DNA of 9,086 nucleotides from Paludibacter sp. (GCA_031284665.1 JAITXR010000228.1:1-9086), one strand, 5' to 3'; counted from the stretch's first letter, positions 1 through 7,343 are shown. Numbers and translations: made by a program. The notes: generated from the letters alone by a model not told the origin.

Positions 1-243
1 GCCTCGGTAATGAAGGCTATCGAAGCACCGGGAACTACTTTCAAACGGCATCTCGATATTGCTAAAGGTTTGCTTTCGGAAGACGATTATTTGCTTTCGG
101 AAATTCTTTTTAACCCAAATACGCTCGAACAAATCGAAAAAATTCGCAGCGAATTGGCTAATCTTATGACCATTATTGACAAAAAAGATACTGTAAAAAT
201 GAAGGAGTTTTTAACAAAAGTCAGAAGCAATATTAATGGTTAA
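1..243 (+). CDS. tyrA: Prephenate dehydrogenase, C-terminal part (5' truncated by window edge)
   Basis: The reading frame is open from base 1, in frame with the ATG at 10, so that ATG is internal and this is the last 80 codons of a longer gene. The segment EAPGTTFKRH followed by AKGLLSEDDYLL and EILFNP matches, from memory, the C-terminal helical region of Bacteroides-type TyrA. That enzyme oxidatively decarboxylates prephenate to 4-hydroxyphenylpyruvate in cytosolic tyrosine synthesis. The NAD-binding Rossmann part would lie upstream of the window. The last residues, Ile-Asn-Gly-stop, are encoded by a 7-base-period repeat that continues past the stop. The gene is convergent with the palmitoyltransferase gene, with a hairpin between them. 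Family assignment is by recalled similarity; no catalytic residue is visible in this fragment. Confidence 0.85.
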   Translation, partial: ASVMKAIEAPGTTFKRHLDIAKGLLSEDDYLLSEILFNPNTLEQIEKIRSELANLMTIIDKKDTVKMKEFLTKVRSNING

Positions 244-266
244 TTGTTAATGATAAATGGTTAAGT
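239..266 (+). repeat. Heptad-period array across the tyrA stop codon
   Basis: There are four consecutive 7-base units: GTTAATT, GTTAATG, ATAAATG and GTTAAGT. The tyrA stop (241-243) lies inside the first unit. Read in gene sense, this is nearly the same array as that at the end of the prenyltransferase gene (7401-7428, minus strand): 18 of 21 bases agree over the best-matching stretch. Confidence 0.75.
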
Positions 267-270
267 AGTC

Positions 271-305
271 TTTCGTTTACCTTGTACAGTTTTCATTAGC
301 ACATT
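271..305. repeat. Direct repeat copy 1 flanking the hairpin
   Basis: This block has TTTC, heptads GTTTACC and TTGTACA, then a 17-base tail (289-305). It matches the block at 401-442, whose tail agrees at 15 of 17 bases. Copy 2 carries one additional heptad, TTTCACC. The two copies lie on either side of the 319-349 hairpin. Confidence 0.7.
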
Positions 306-318
306 AACTACAAAACTA

Positions 319-349
319 ACCCTAACAGGATTTTAAACTCTGTTAGGGT
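319..349. terminator. Perfect 10-bp hairpin between convergent genes
   Basis: The arms ACCCTAACAG (319-328) and CTGTTAGGGT (340-349) are exact reverse complements around an 11-base AT-rich loop. The hairpin sits between the tyrA stop and the converging palmitoyltransferase stop (448), where a bidirectional terminator would be expected. There is no clean T-run on either side, so intrinsic termination is not certain. Similar CCTAACAGG/CCTGTTAGG palindromes are, as I recall, dispersed in Bacteroidota genomes, so it may be a repeat element that also acts as a terminator. Confidence 0.6.
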
Positions 350-400
350 AAATCTATCTATCCGCCTTTAAATAGTGGAGTTTTTCCAAATTACTGGTCT

Positions 401-442
401 TTTCGTTCACCTTTCACCTTGTACCGTTTTAATTGGCACATT
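401..442. repeat. Direct repeat copy 2 with one extra heptad
   Basis: The heptads GTTCACC, TTTCACC and TTGTACC (405-425) are followed by a 17-base tail (426-442). This is the copy of 271-305 with one more 7-base unit. The GTTCACC unit recurs at 6657 and 6671. The block ends a few bases before the palmitoyltransferase stop codon. Confidence 0.7.
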
Positions 443-447
443 GAAAC

Positions 448-1638
448 TTATGGTAAAATTTGTAATTCCTTAGCCGCTTTGGTTATTTTGTCTATTGATT
501 CATCAATTTGTTCAAAAGTGTGCGTTGCCATTAGTGAGTAACGAATCATTGTGTCCTGCGACGGCACTGCTGGCGACACTACCGGATTGACAAATACTCC
601 ATCGTCCATTAATATTCGCGTAAGCATAAAAGTTTTGTCATTATCGCGAATCATAAGCGGAATAATCGGAGTGCAAGCGTTGTGTCCGACTTCAAAACCT
701 GCCTTTTTGAAACCATCTAATGCGCGATAGGTGTTTGCCCATAGTTGGTCTTTGCGCCAAGTTTCTTCTGCCATTACATCCAACGCTGCAAGCACACAAC
801 CGGTGGATGCAGGAGTAATTGATGCGCTGAAAATAAGTGTGCGTGAAGTGTGTTTCAAATAGTTAATAATATTTTTATCGGATGCTACAAAACCGCCAAT
901 AGTGCCAAGCGATTTGCTGAAAGTACCCATAATAATATCAACATCGTCAACAAGCCCGAAATGTTCGCAGACACCGGCACCTGTTTTGCCAAAAACACCG
1001 AGCGAATGGGCTTCATCCACATAAATTGAAGCGTTGTATTTCTTTGCAAACTCAGCAATTACAGGCAAATTTGCAATGTCGCCTTCCATACTGAATACGC
1101 CATCTACCGCTATCACTTTTACTCTGTCGTAATCACATTTTGAAAGCAAACGTTCCAAGTCTTCCATGTCGTTGTGTTTGTATTTCAACTGTTTAGCAAA
1201 AGACAAACGCTTTCCTTCGACAATAGAAGCGTGGTCGAGTTCGTCAAAAATAAGATAATCTTCGCGTCCTCCGAGACAAGGAATAACGCCCGAATTGGCA
1301 GTGAAACCTGTGGCATAAACCAACGCTTCTTCTTTTCCTACCAAACGTGCTAAACGTTCTTCGAGTTCGACGTGAATATCTAATGTGCCGTTCAAAAATC
1401 GCGAGCCGGCACATCCGGTTCCGTATTTTTCTATGGCTTTTATTGCTCCTTCTTTAAGGCGCGGGTGGTTGGTCAATCCTAAATAACTGTTGGAACCAAA
1501 CATTAAAACAGGTTTTCCATTGATACGAACTACCGTATCCTGGTCTGATTCTATCGGACGAAAGTATGGATAAACCCCCTTGGCTTGCACCTTTTGAGGC
1601 TCATCAAACTGCCCGAGTACTGTACTTAATAAACTCAT
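448..1638 (-). CDS. spt: Serine palmitoyltransferase (alpha-oxoamine synthase family)
   Basis: This 396-residue cytosolic PLP enzyme is predicted to condense L-serine with a long-chain acyl-CoA to give 3-ketosphinganine, the first committed step of Bacteroidota sphingolipid synthesis. Visible family features are MFGSNSYLGL (46-55), SRFLNGT (79-85), the His of DELDHAS (His136, stacks on PLP), DEAH (208-211, Asp binds the pyridine nitrogen) and TFSKSL with the Schiff-base Lys242. Length and sequence closely match my memory of Bacteroides Spt, including GVYPYFR and YKHNDM. The ATG at 1638 is chosen. A longer frame would begin at TTG 1674, which lies inside the promoter box. The gene starts 52 bases after the barrel gene's stop and probably has its own promoter. 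Alternatives within the family are 8-amino-7-oxononanoate synthase, 2-amino-3-ketobutyrate CoA ligase, or a cysteate acyltransferase of capnine synthesis. The Spt resemblance makes these less likely. Confidence 0.87.
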   Translation of the reverse strand: MSLLSTVLGQFDEPQKVQAKGVYPYFRPIESDQDTVVRINGKPVLMFGSNSYLGLTNHPRLKEGAIKAIEKYGTGCAGSRFLNGTLDIHVELEERLARLVGKEEALVYATGFTANSGVIPCLGGREDYLIFDELDHASIVEGKRLSFAKQLKYKHNDMEDLERLLSKCDYDRVKVIAVDGVFSMEGDIANLPVIAEFAKKYNASIYVDEAHSLGVFGKTGAGVCEHFGLVDDVDIIMGTFSKSLGTIGGFVASDKNIINYLKHTSRTLIFSASITPASTGCVLAALDVMAEETWRKDQLWANTYRALDGFKKAGFEVGHNACTPIIPLMIRDNDKTFMLTRILMDDGVFVNPVVSPAVPSQDTMIRYSLMATHTFEQIDESIDKITKAAKELQILP

Positions 1639-1671
1639 ACGTTTAATTTTTTGGGTTATTAAAATGGGCTG

Positions 1672-1679
1672 CAAAGATA
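1672..1679 (-). promoter_or_regulatory. Bacteroidota -7 promoter box for spt
   Basis: Read on the minus strand this is TATCTTTG, an exact match to the Bacteroidota sigma-70 -7 consensus TAnnTTTG, followed by C. It lies 33 bases upstream of the spt ATG, in the 52-base spacer after the barrel gene. A convincing -33 TTTG element is not seen at the expected distance; a TCTTTTT stretch in the last codons of the barrel gene lies in that area. Transcription starting a few bases downstream would exclude the TTG-started longer frame. Confidence 0.65.
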
Positions 1680-1690
1680 TAACTTTTTTT

Positions 1691-3352
1691 CTAAAAAGAT
1701 ACTACTGCACCCAACAAAAAATTCAATCGTTGCTCATCGTAACCATTAAGTTCCTGATATTGAGCATTAAGAATATTATTCGCTTTGATAAAAAAACTTA
1801 GCAATGTTGAATATGAATAGGATGCGCCTACGTTAACATCCGTTATTGCTTTTAGTTTCAACGTGTTATCTCCAATTTTAGCATCTCGTTCGCCTCTATA
1901 AAACGCGCTGGCGGTAATACTTAAATCGTCGGTTATTTTCAACGAAGTATATATATCTGCCTCTATTTTAGGAAGATGCCACGCTTTGTCGATGTCGTAA
2001 GCAGTCCAAGCATTGTATGCAAATTTGGCTTGCAAATTAAATCTGTTTCGATAATCGTAATTGAGTCTTGCTCCCGCTTTTAATAATGATGATTTTGAAT
2101 AATCAACATCAAAGCGATTTGAGAAAAATGCACTGTCGGCAACGGCATTTTTATAGAAATATTGATTATGCGTGTATCGGTATTCGACGTAGGCATCTAC
2201 CAGCAAACCGGCGATTGGTTTTAACTTGAAACCGGCTGCAATATCAAACGGCGTGTAGGTATCGGCAAGTTGGATATTGGGCAATAGATAACGGTTTTCG
2301 GCATACACATCGTTCAACGTATTGACTTTTAAACCACCGCCTGCTACTGCATATAGCGACAAAAATTTTGGTGCAGCAAAAAATTCTATATTTGCATCAG
2401 GTGCTACGGAAATCCATCTGCCCCTTCCAAACGAAAAACTTGTTGTAACGCCTGCTTTTGCGTTCCAACGCTCGCGTTCGATAATGAAAAACGGGCTTGC
2501 CGTCAGCACTGCATACGAGCGGAAAGCCCCTGTCAATGCCGAATCGGACACATTATAATTAAGGTATTGAAATTTGGCATCAATCCCCACCCGAAAATCG
2601 TCCTTGCGCACCCAACTTAACATAAGCGGAACTGTAAATGTTTTTTCCGAAACTCCTTGCGCCGCATTTAGCAAATTAAATCGAAACTCGCCATCGTAAC
2701 GCCAACCTTCGGCATAAGGCAACGAGCGAACGCCTGCATAAATATTAAAATGGGTGAGTTTTTGCTTGTCGGTATCAAAATAATTATTGGCAATTACTGA
2801 TGTGTCGATGCCGATTTTGTTAGCAAGTGTATCAAAAAAATTACCATAGTAATTGAAATATTCAAAGCCACCGCCTACGCCACCAAAAATTGTGAACTTA
2901 TCAAAATTTTTGTCGATATTTAAATTTGCCTTACTGTCCGAATGAATTTTTTTGCCAAAAGTAGCAAAATGATTTATCGAAAAATCGATATTAAGGTCTT
3001 CGGTTTTCACTATTGGCAATGCAAAATCGAGCAAATTATTAAAATAATTTCCCAGTCCTAAGCGCAAATATGCGTCGTTGGGTTTTTCGGTATTTGTGAT
3101 ATGCGCTTTGGCAGCCGCAAGTGGTTGGATGTTAAGTTCGAGCGGCAAGGGGAAGGTTTTGTCTTCGTAATTTGCCGACAGTTTTTCTTTCTGGTTTTCG
3201 ACCACATTTGGGGTTGTCAAAATTTTCCCCGCATCCTGAATTGCAGGCTGATAATCGCGAGTTACCGTTACGCTTTGGTCGGGAACTTGGGCATTCAACA
3301 ACGCGGTTGTCAAAAATAATATAATAAGTATGAGGGCTTTAAGAGGTTTCAT
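1691..3352 (-). CDS. Plug-less TonB-receptor-like outer-membrane beta-barrel protein
   Basis: The 553-residue protein has an N-terminal signal peptide (1-21: MKPLK, hydrophobic core, cut predicted after LNA). A conserved-looking segment follows, SVTVTRDYQPAIQDAGKI (27-44). The remainder is dominated by alternating aromatic and polar residues typical of transmembrane beta strands. The C-terminal region NNILNAQYQELNGY (525-538) resembles the last strands of TonB-dependent receptors. The final residue is Phe, the usual signal for BAM-assisted insertion. No N-terminal plug domain of normal size is present and the protein is shorter than typical receptors, so it may not be a nutrient importer. It lies downstream of the exported TPR protein in the same orientation. 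I recall this as a recurring Bacteroidota gene pair without an agreed function. The ATG at 3352 is preceded by an A-rich leader (CTAAAAAAACA) in place of a Shine-Dalgarno sequence. Confidence 0.8.
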   Translation of the reverse strand: MKPLKALILIILFLTTALLNAQVPDQSVTVTRDYQPAIQDAGKILTTPNVVENQKEKLSANYEDKTFPLPLELNIQPLAAAKAHITNTEKPNDAYLRLGLGNYFNNLLDFALPIVKTEDLNIDFSINHFATFGKKIHSDSKANLNIDKNFDKFTIFGGVGGGFEYFNYYGNFFDTLANKIGIDTSVIANNYFDTDKQKLTHFNIYAGVRSLPYAEGWRYDGEFRFNLLNAAQGVSEKTFTVPLMLSWVRKDDFRVGIDAKFQYLNYNVSDSALTGAFRSYAVLTASPFFIIERERWNAKAGVTTSFSFGRGRWISVAPDANIEFFAAPKFLSLYAVAGGGLKVNTLNDVYAENRYLLPNIQLADTYTPFDIAAGFKLKPIAGLLVDAYVEYRYTHNQYFYKNAVADSAFFSNRFDVDYSKSSLLKAGARLNYDYRNRFNLQAKFAYNAWTAYDIDKAWHLPKIEADIYTSLKITDDLSITASAFYRGERDAKIGDNTLKLKAITDVNVGASYSYSTLLSFFIKANNILNAQYQELNGYDEQRLNFLLGAVVSF

Positions 3353-3370
3353 TGTTTTTTTAGTTTGTAA

Positions 3371-3412
3371 AGCAAGTTAGTAGTGAATAGTTAGTAGTAA
3401 ATAGTGATTAGT
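3371..3412. repeat. Heptad array upstream of the barrel gene
   Basis: Six consecutive 7-base units all end in AGT, with consensus NNNTAGT; examples are TAGTAGT (twice), GAATAGT, AAATAGT and GATTAGT. It lies in the 5' leader of the barrel gene. The unit GATTAGT is the reverse complement of ACTAATC, the unit of the array at 3527-3561. The two arrays are therefore inverted relative to each other. Confidence 0.75.
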
Positions 3413-3532
3413 AAAAAACTACTAATTAAGAAGTTAATAATTATTTTCAAATTTTTTTTATATGTTCATTTTGTGAATTATGTAATTAGGTGAATAGTAA
3501 ATATTGAAAAACTACCAATTTAGGAAATTAAT
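3404..3532. repeat. Degenerate direct duplication within the TPR-barrel spacer
   Basis: Bases 3404-3438 and 3490-3532 align as two copies: GTGATTAGTAAA...ACTACTAATT...AGTTAAT and GTGAATAGTAAA...ACTACCAATT...AAATTAAT. Copy 2 has an extra 7-base stretch (TATTGAA) plus one further base. The stretch between them is AT-rich, with a run of Ts at 3452-3459, and shows no gene. No convincing -7 box for the barrel gene was found. Confidence 0.55.
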
Positions 3533-3561
3533 CACTAATCACTAATCATTAATCACTCAAT
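3527..3561. repeat. Heptad array across the TPR gene stop codon
   Basis: Five 7-base units are present: ATTAATC, ACTAATC, ACTAATC, ATTAATC and ACTCAAT. The minus-strand TGA stop of the TPR gene (3557-3559) lies in the last unit. The 11-base stretch at 3534-3544 is the exact reverse complement of 3402-3412. Confidence 0.75.
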
Positions 3562-6500
3562 TAATGATATTTTTATTCTCACTTTCCGCAATTTTTTGCA
3601 GTCGTGTTGTAATCATTTCGCTAATATCGTCTTGCGCTTTATAGTTGTTTTGCAAACTTAACAAGTATTGTTTTGCCTGAAAACTATCTCCACGTTTGGA
3701 ATAAATATCGGCAAGCAACACAAAACTGCGAGCAAGCCAATACTGATATGCTGTTCCGGTTTTTGCAAAATCCTTTACCAAAGTTTCGGCATCGTCGGAT
3801 TTTCCACCGTCGAAAAACACTTGTGCTAATAGATATTTTGCTTCGGCAGCCTGCTCGTTTTGCGAACTGCTGGCTGTGATTTGTAAATCTACCACAGCAT
3901 TATTAGCCTTATTTAGAGCAATATACGATTTTGCGCGGTTGTAACGTGCCTCCAATTGTATGTCGATTGTTGATTTTGTATCAGCAATAATTTCGCTTGC
4001 TATGTCGATTGATTTTTGGTGGTCGTCAAGAAAATAGTTGCAACGTAAAATGCCAAGTCGCGCAGTATTTGTTTCGTCTTGCGATTCAGCCATTGCGTTC
4101 AGTTGCGCAAAATAATTGAGAGCAGCGGCAAAATCTTTTTGGTCGTAACTAATTTCGGCACAGCGCGTAGTTGCCTCTTTCACATATTGATTTGAGCCGG
4201 TTTTGAGCAAACTGCGAAATGCCACGAGTGCATTCGTTTTGTCGCCCGAACGGTAATAACTGTCGGCAAGATAATATTGCGACAAAGTGCAGTAACGCCC
4301 GCCTGTGCAATAGGTTTTCAGGTAGGTGATAAATCCGCTAATCGCTTGCGAATATGCAGCATTTATATATTGTTTTTCGGCAGCCAAGTAAGTAATTGAA
4401 TCGGCATATTGTAGCGAATTGTTACCAATTTTCATATTCAAAGTTTTGGTGTACGCCAGATAAGCGGCAACATCGTTTTTCTCGATATAAATCCCTTCCA
4501 GACTTTGCAGTGCCATATATGCCTCTTGACTTCCCGAATAATTTGAAATTACGGTTTTAAAAGTAGCAATAGCATTGTCGAGTTGTTTTTGATTGTAATA
4601 AATCATCCCTTTTTCGAGCGATGCTTTTGGAGCAAGATTACTGTTTGGTTTCTCGGCAACCAGGCGGGTATATGTTTCAATTGCGTGGTTATCGTCGTCG
4701 AGCATTATGTACGACCGCCCTATTTCGTACAGAGCATCGTCGGCATATTCCGATTTTGGATAAGTTTTGAGCAATTGATTAAGTTTGCTGATTTTTTGCG
4801 AATAATTATTTTTCAGTCCTTCGATGTACGCTAATTGAAATTGGGCATAATCGCCTGTATTAGGACTTGCTGCGGCAGCCTGCGAATAATAGTTTTCGGC
4901 GGCAGTAAAATTGCGGGCATTAAACGAGCAGTCGCCGGCGCGGTTTAGTGCATCGGGATAAGTGTTTGCTTTTTTGTTTTTTTCGACCTGAACGTATTTC
5001 ACAAACCAGTTCAACGCTTCGGAATAGTTTTTGCGATGAAAAAACAGATATGCAATTGAATAATTTGCAGCCGCATAATTTGTGCTTTTTGTGGCATTCT
5101 GATTGGCAAAAAATGCTTTAAGGTCGGATAAACTAAGGTCGTTTTGCCCTGTGCGCGCATAACTTTCGGCTCGCCAATAGAAACTTTCGGCAGCGTAACT
5201 TGTAATGCTCGAAATATCTATTGCCTGAGTAAAATTTGCGATTGCTTTTGTCTGATTATTATTCAGAAATTGCTGTACTCCAAGTTGATAAAGCAAATAT
5301 TGCCGAGCCTCCACAAGGCGGCGATTAGGATTTTTGATTGTTTGGAGCGTATTGTATGCCTCTTCGTAATTTTTGGTAGTAAAAAAATCTTCTGCCATAT
5401 AATTTTTCGCCTGTTCAACTTTTGGTGAATTTGGAAATTCGTTGATAAAATCGTTGAAGGCTTTCACCGAAGTGCCGAAAGTGGCATTAGTTTCGTAGTT
5501 TGCAAGTGCATAATTGAACAACGCCTCTTGTCGCACTTGCGGATTAAAATGCGTACGCAATGCAGCCTCATAAGCCATCGAGGCATTAGTTTTGTCGCCT
5601 ATTTTAATGTACGAATTGCCAAGATGCAGATAAGCATTTTCGGTAATTTCGTCTTTTTGAGTAGTGGTTTTCGACAAATATTTTATCGCATCGGGATAAT
5701 TTTTTGTTTTGTAACTACTCATTCCAAGTAAATAAAAATCGTTGCGCATTTGCTGTGGCGCAAGTGTTTCGTACTGTTTAAGTTGCTGAATTGCTTTGCT
5801 GTAATCTTCCTTTTCGTATGCTATTTCGCCAAGAATGCGATAAATTTCAAAATTATTGGGATTTTTGGGATTGTCTTTCAGCAAACGCTCGGCATAAGAG
5901 TTTACAAGGTCGTATTTTTTCTGAAAATAATAAATCTGAATAATATAATAAGGTGCAATTTGGCGATAAAGGTCGGTATTTTCGACTTTCAGGAAATCGC
6001 TTAACGACTCGCCGTATTTTTTGAGCGAATACTGCGCATAAGCATAATAATAGGTGGCGGAAATTTTGTATCGCGTATCTTCGTTTTTGAGTTTACTAAA
6101 AGTTGATGCAGCCTGTTGCCAGTCGGCAGTTTCGATTTGGCAATAACCCATACGAAAACGGAAATCAAGATTTTGCCGCTTGTCGAGCACATTTTGACTT
6201 ACCTGCCGAAAATATGCAAGCGCAGTCCGATAACTACGACTGTCGAACGCCAGTGAGCCAAGCATAAAGTTTGTCTGATTGTCGAAAGGGCTGTAAGGAT
6301 GGGCAGCCGAATAATCTGCGAGGAGTTGCTCGGCATTGTCGCGTTTGAGTTCGAAAGCATTGGCGGCGAGGTAAAACTCAGCCTCCTGCCTTTGCCCCGC
6401 ATCAACTGCATTGGCAGTAGATAGATATTGCTCAAAGCAGCGGTACGACGCCGAATATTGCCGCTGTACGTACAACTCTTTTCCTTGCACAAAATTAGCA

Positions 6501-6586
6501 TCGCCGTTGGTGTACTGCAATGTTTGTTGCGCAAATGCAGTAATGGCGAATAAGGCGAAAAATATGATTGAATTTAGGCGTTTCAT
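3557..6586 (-). CDS. Large exported tetratricopeptide-repeat protein
   Basis: The protein has 1009 residues. The start chosen is the ATG at 6586, which begins a clear signal peptide: MKRLNS, a hydrophobic stretch, cut predicted after AFA (residue 19). A longer frame from TTG 6604 would only add residues encoded by the upstream repeat. Nearly the whole mature protein is tandem TPR-like helix pairs with the usual spacing of Tyr/Ala/Leu. Examples lie near residues 610-645 (YADDALYEIGRSY then AIETYTRLV) and 770-800 (YYLADSYYRSGD then ALVAFRSLL). Several repeats resemble the YbgF/BamD type. No catalytic motif, lipobox or membrane anchor is visible, so a periplasmic scaffold or assembly factor at the outer membrane is the likely setting. 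The outer-membrane barrel gene follows on the same strand after a 204-base repeat-filled spacer, suggesting a joint role. The specific function is unknown. Confidence 0.85.
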   Translation of the reverse strand: MKRLNSIIFFALFAITAFAQQTLQYTNGDANFVQGKELYVQRQYSASYRCFEQYLSTANAVDAGQRQEAEFYLAANAFELKRDNAEQLLADYSAAHPYSPFDNQTNFMLGSLAFDSRSYRTALAYFRQVSQNVLDKRQNLDFRFRMGYCQIETADWQQAASTFSKLKNEDTRYKISATYYYAYAQYSLKKYGESLSDFLKVENTDLYRQIAPYYIIQIYYFQKKYDLVNSYAERLLKDNPKNPNNFEIYRILGEIAYEKEDYSKAIQQLKQYETLAPQQMRNDFYLLGMSSYKTKNYPDAIKYLSKTTTQKDEITENAYLHLGNSYIKIGDKTNASMAYEAALRTHFNPQVRQEALFNYALANYETNATFGTSVKAFNDFINEFPNSPKVEQAKNYMAEDFFTTKNYEEAYNTLQTIKNPNRRLVEARQYLLYQLGVQQFLNNNQTKAIANFTQAIDISSITSYAAESFYWRAESYARTGQNDLSLSDLKAFFANQNATKSTNYAAANYSIAYLFFHRKNYSEALNWFVKYVQVEKNKKANTYPDALNRAGDCSFNARNFTAAENYYSQAAAASPNTGDYAQFQLAYIEGLKNNYSQKISKLNQLLKTYPKSEYADDALYEIGRSYIMLDDDNHAIETYTRLVAEKPNSNLAPKASLEKGMIYYNQKQLDNAIATFKTVISNYSGSQEAYMALQSLEGIYIEKNDVAAYLAYTKTLNMKIGNNSLQYADSITYLAAEKQYINAAYSQAISGFITYLKTYCTGGRYCTLSQYYLADSYYRSGDKTNALVAFRSLLKTGSNQYVKEATTRCAEISYDQKDFAAALNYFAQLNAMAESQDETNTARLGILRCNYFLDDHQKSIDIASEIIADTKSTIDIQLEARYNRAKSYIALNKANNAVVDLQITASSSQNEQAAEAKYLLAQVFFDGGKSDDAETLVKDFAKTGTAYQYWLARSFVLLADIYSKRGDSFQAKQYLLSLQNNYKAQDDISEMITTRLQKIAESENKNIIN

Positions 6587-6593
6587 GAAAATT

Positions 6594-6630
6594 GAAGTTA
6601 TCAAGTTGAAGTTAAAGAAGTTATCAAGTT
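6594..6630. repeat. 14-bp perfect direct repeat in the TPR gene leader
   Basis: GAAGTTATCAAGTT occurs at 6594-6607 and again at 6617-6630, separated by GAAGTTAAA. The 14-base unit equals two heptads (GAAGTTA, TCAAGTT). It begins 7 bases upstream of the TPR gene's ATG, so it would sit in the 5' untranslated region. Confidence 0.8.
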
Positions 6631-6642
6631 TATACTGCGACT

Positions 6643-6705
6643 GTGTATCCCCTTCCGTTCACCGTGTTCCGTTCACCGTATCCCTTAATTATCAATTATC
6701 AATTG
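6643..6705. repeat. Nine-unit heptad array across the Nudix stop codon
   Basis: Nine contiguous 7-base units run without a phase break. The first six are of the GTTCACC/GTGTTCC type (GTTCACC at 6657 and 6671). The last three are of a different TCAATTA type (6685-6705). The minus-strand TGA of the Nudix gene (6692-6694) lies in the second family. Together with 6594-6630 it fills most of the 105-base spacer before the TPR gene. Confidence 0.75.
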
Positions 6706-7210
6706 TAAATTTCTCCATCGCATTCTTTACAGAAATTAAACCGAATTTTTCGCTATTTATTGCATCGAACGGCATAAATTCAGCATAAGCCACATCGTCG
6801 GAAGGTTTTATCTTGTCGGGCGTATCAATTTGGCAGAGATAAAACAGGTCGATAGTCGGCACAGTCAAGCCACAGTACTCGTACTTGTTGGGCAGGGAGA
6901 AAAGATATTTTTCGGAAATAATATTAACGCCAAGTTCTTCGTTAATTTCGCGGTGCAGGGCTTGTTCGGCAGTTTCGTCGAAATCGCAAAAACCACCCGG
7001 CAAGTCGAAAGTGCCTTTTGCAGGCTCTTTGGCGCGTGTGCAGACAAGCAATTCGCCCTTGTCATTCATAATAAACGCCGCAACTGCCGCCGATGGATTG
7101 AGATAATATACAAAACCGCAATCAGCGCAGCACTTCGATTTTTCGTTATTAAAAACAAAATGCCTTGAGCCGCATTTAGGGCAATATGAGAATAGAGTTT
7201 GAAAAGTCAT
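6692..7210 (-). CDS. Zinc-ribbon Nudix hydrolase
   Basis: The start is set at ATG 7210, giving 172 residues. The frame is open further upstream to 7357, but that part translates a dispersed repeat and looks non-coding. An N-terminal zinc ribbon has Cys10-Pro-Lys-Cys13 and Cys28-Ala-Asp-Cys31, as in NADH pyrophosphatase-like Nudix proteins. The catalytic Nudix box GX5EX7REUXEEXGU is complete at residues 73-95 (Gly73, Glu79, Arg87-Glu88, Glu91-Glu92, Gly94). The enzyme should hydrolyse a nucleoside diphosphate linked to another moiety in the cytosol, using divalent metal. The substrate cannot be read from the sequence; NADH or ADP-ribose are only possibilities. The ATG follows an A-rich leader (ACAAAAAAAACA). 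The last codons, Ile-Asp-Asn-stop, fall in a heptad repeat. It is co-oriented with its neighbours but spaced by more than 100 bases on each side. Confidence 0.87.
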   Translation of the reverse strand: MTFQTLFSYCPKCGSRHFVFNNEKSKCCADCGFVYYLNPSAAVAAFIMNDKGELLVCTRAKEPAKGTFDLPGGFCDFDETAEQALHREINEELGVNIISEKYLFSLPNKYEYCGLTVPTIDLFYLCQIDTPDKIKPSDDVAYAEFMPFDAINSEKFGLISVKNAMEKFTIDN

Positions 7211-7289
7211 TGTTTTTTTTGTCTGAACTATGATTTTAATATGATTTGTAAGATTACTCTGATTAAGAAACGGATTGTGGTTATTGTTA

Positions 7290-7343
7290 CCGTCATTGCG
7301 AAGGTATTCCCTGACGTGTCCCGACTTGTCGTGGAAGCAATCC
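7290..7343. repeat. Dispersed-repeat-like element (CGTCATTGCGA...GAAGCAATCC)
   Basis: It begins CCGTCATTGCGAAGG and ends GTGGAAGCAATCC. This is the outline of a short intergenic repeat that I recall from many bacterial genomes (CGTCATTGCGAGG...GAAGCAATC). It sits in the spacer between the prenyltransferase and Nudix genes. It is imperfect, so probably an old copy. Confidence 0.55.

Noticed and set aside
10..243. Stand-alone 77-residue protein starting at ATG 10
   Set aside because: The frame is open to base 1 and the sequence is the C-terminal region of TyrA, so the ATG is internal.
3371..3561. Possible CRISPR array in the repeat-rich spacer
   Set aside because: Units are 7 bases and contiguous with no unique spacers, and no cas gene is present.
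5144..5428. Plus-strand open frames inside the TPR gene (also 3673-3879, 4583-4834, 5528-5731, 5750-6004)
   Set aside because: They have no recognisable domain and unlikely composition, and they lie opposite a convincing coding gene; they are antisense shadows.
6199..6534. Minus-strand 111-residue frame overlapping the start of the TPR gene
   Set aside because: It is out of frame with the TPR gene and has no family resemblance, while the TPR frame has a signal peptide and repeats.
6587..6604. TTG start giving six extra residues to the TPR protein
   Set aside because: It would place residues encoded by the leader repeat before a clear signal peptide; ATG 6586 starts the signal peptide properly.
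6411..6788. Plus-strand 125-residue frame spanning the TPR-Nudix spacer
   Set aside because: It crosses heptad arrays and runs antisense to both genes; no domain is recognisable.
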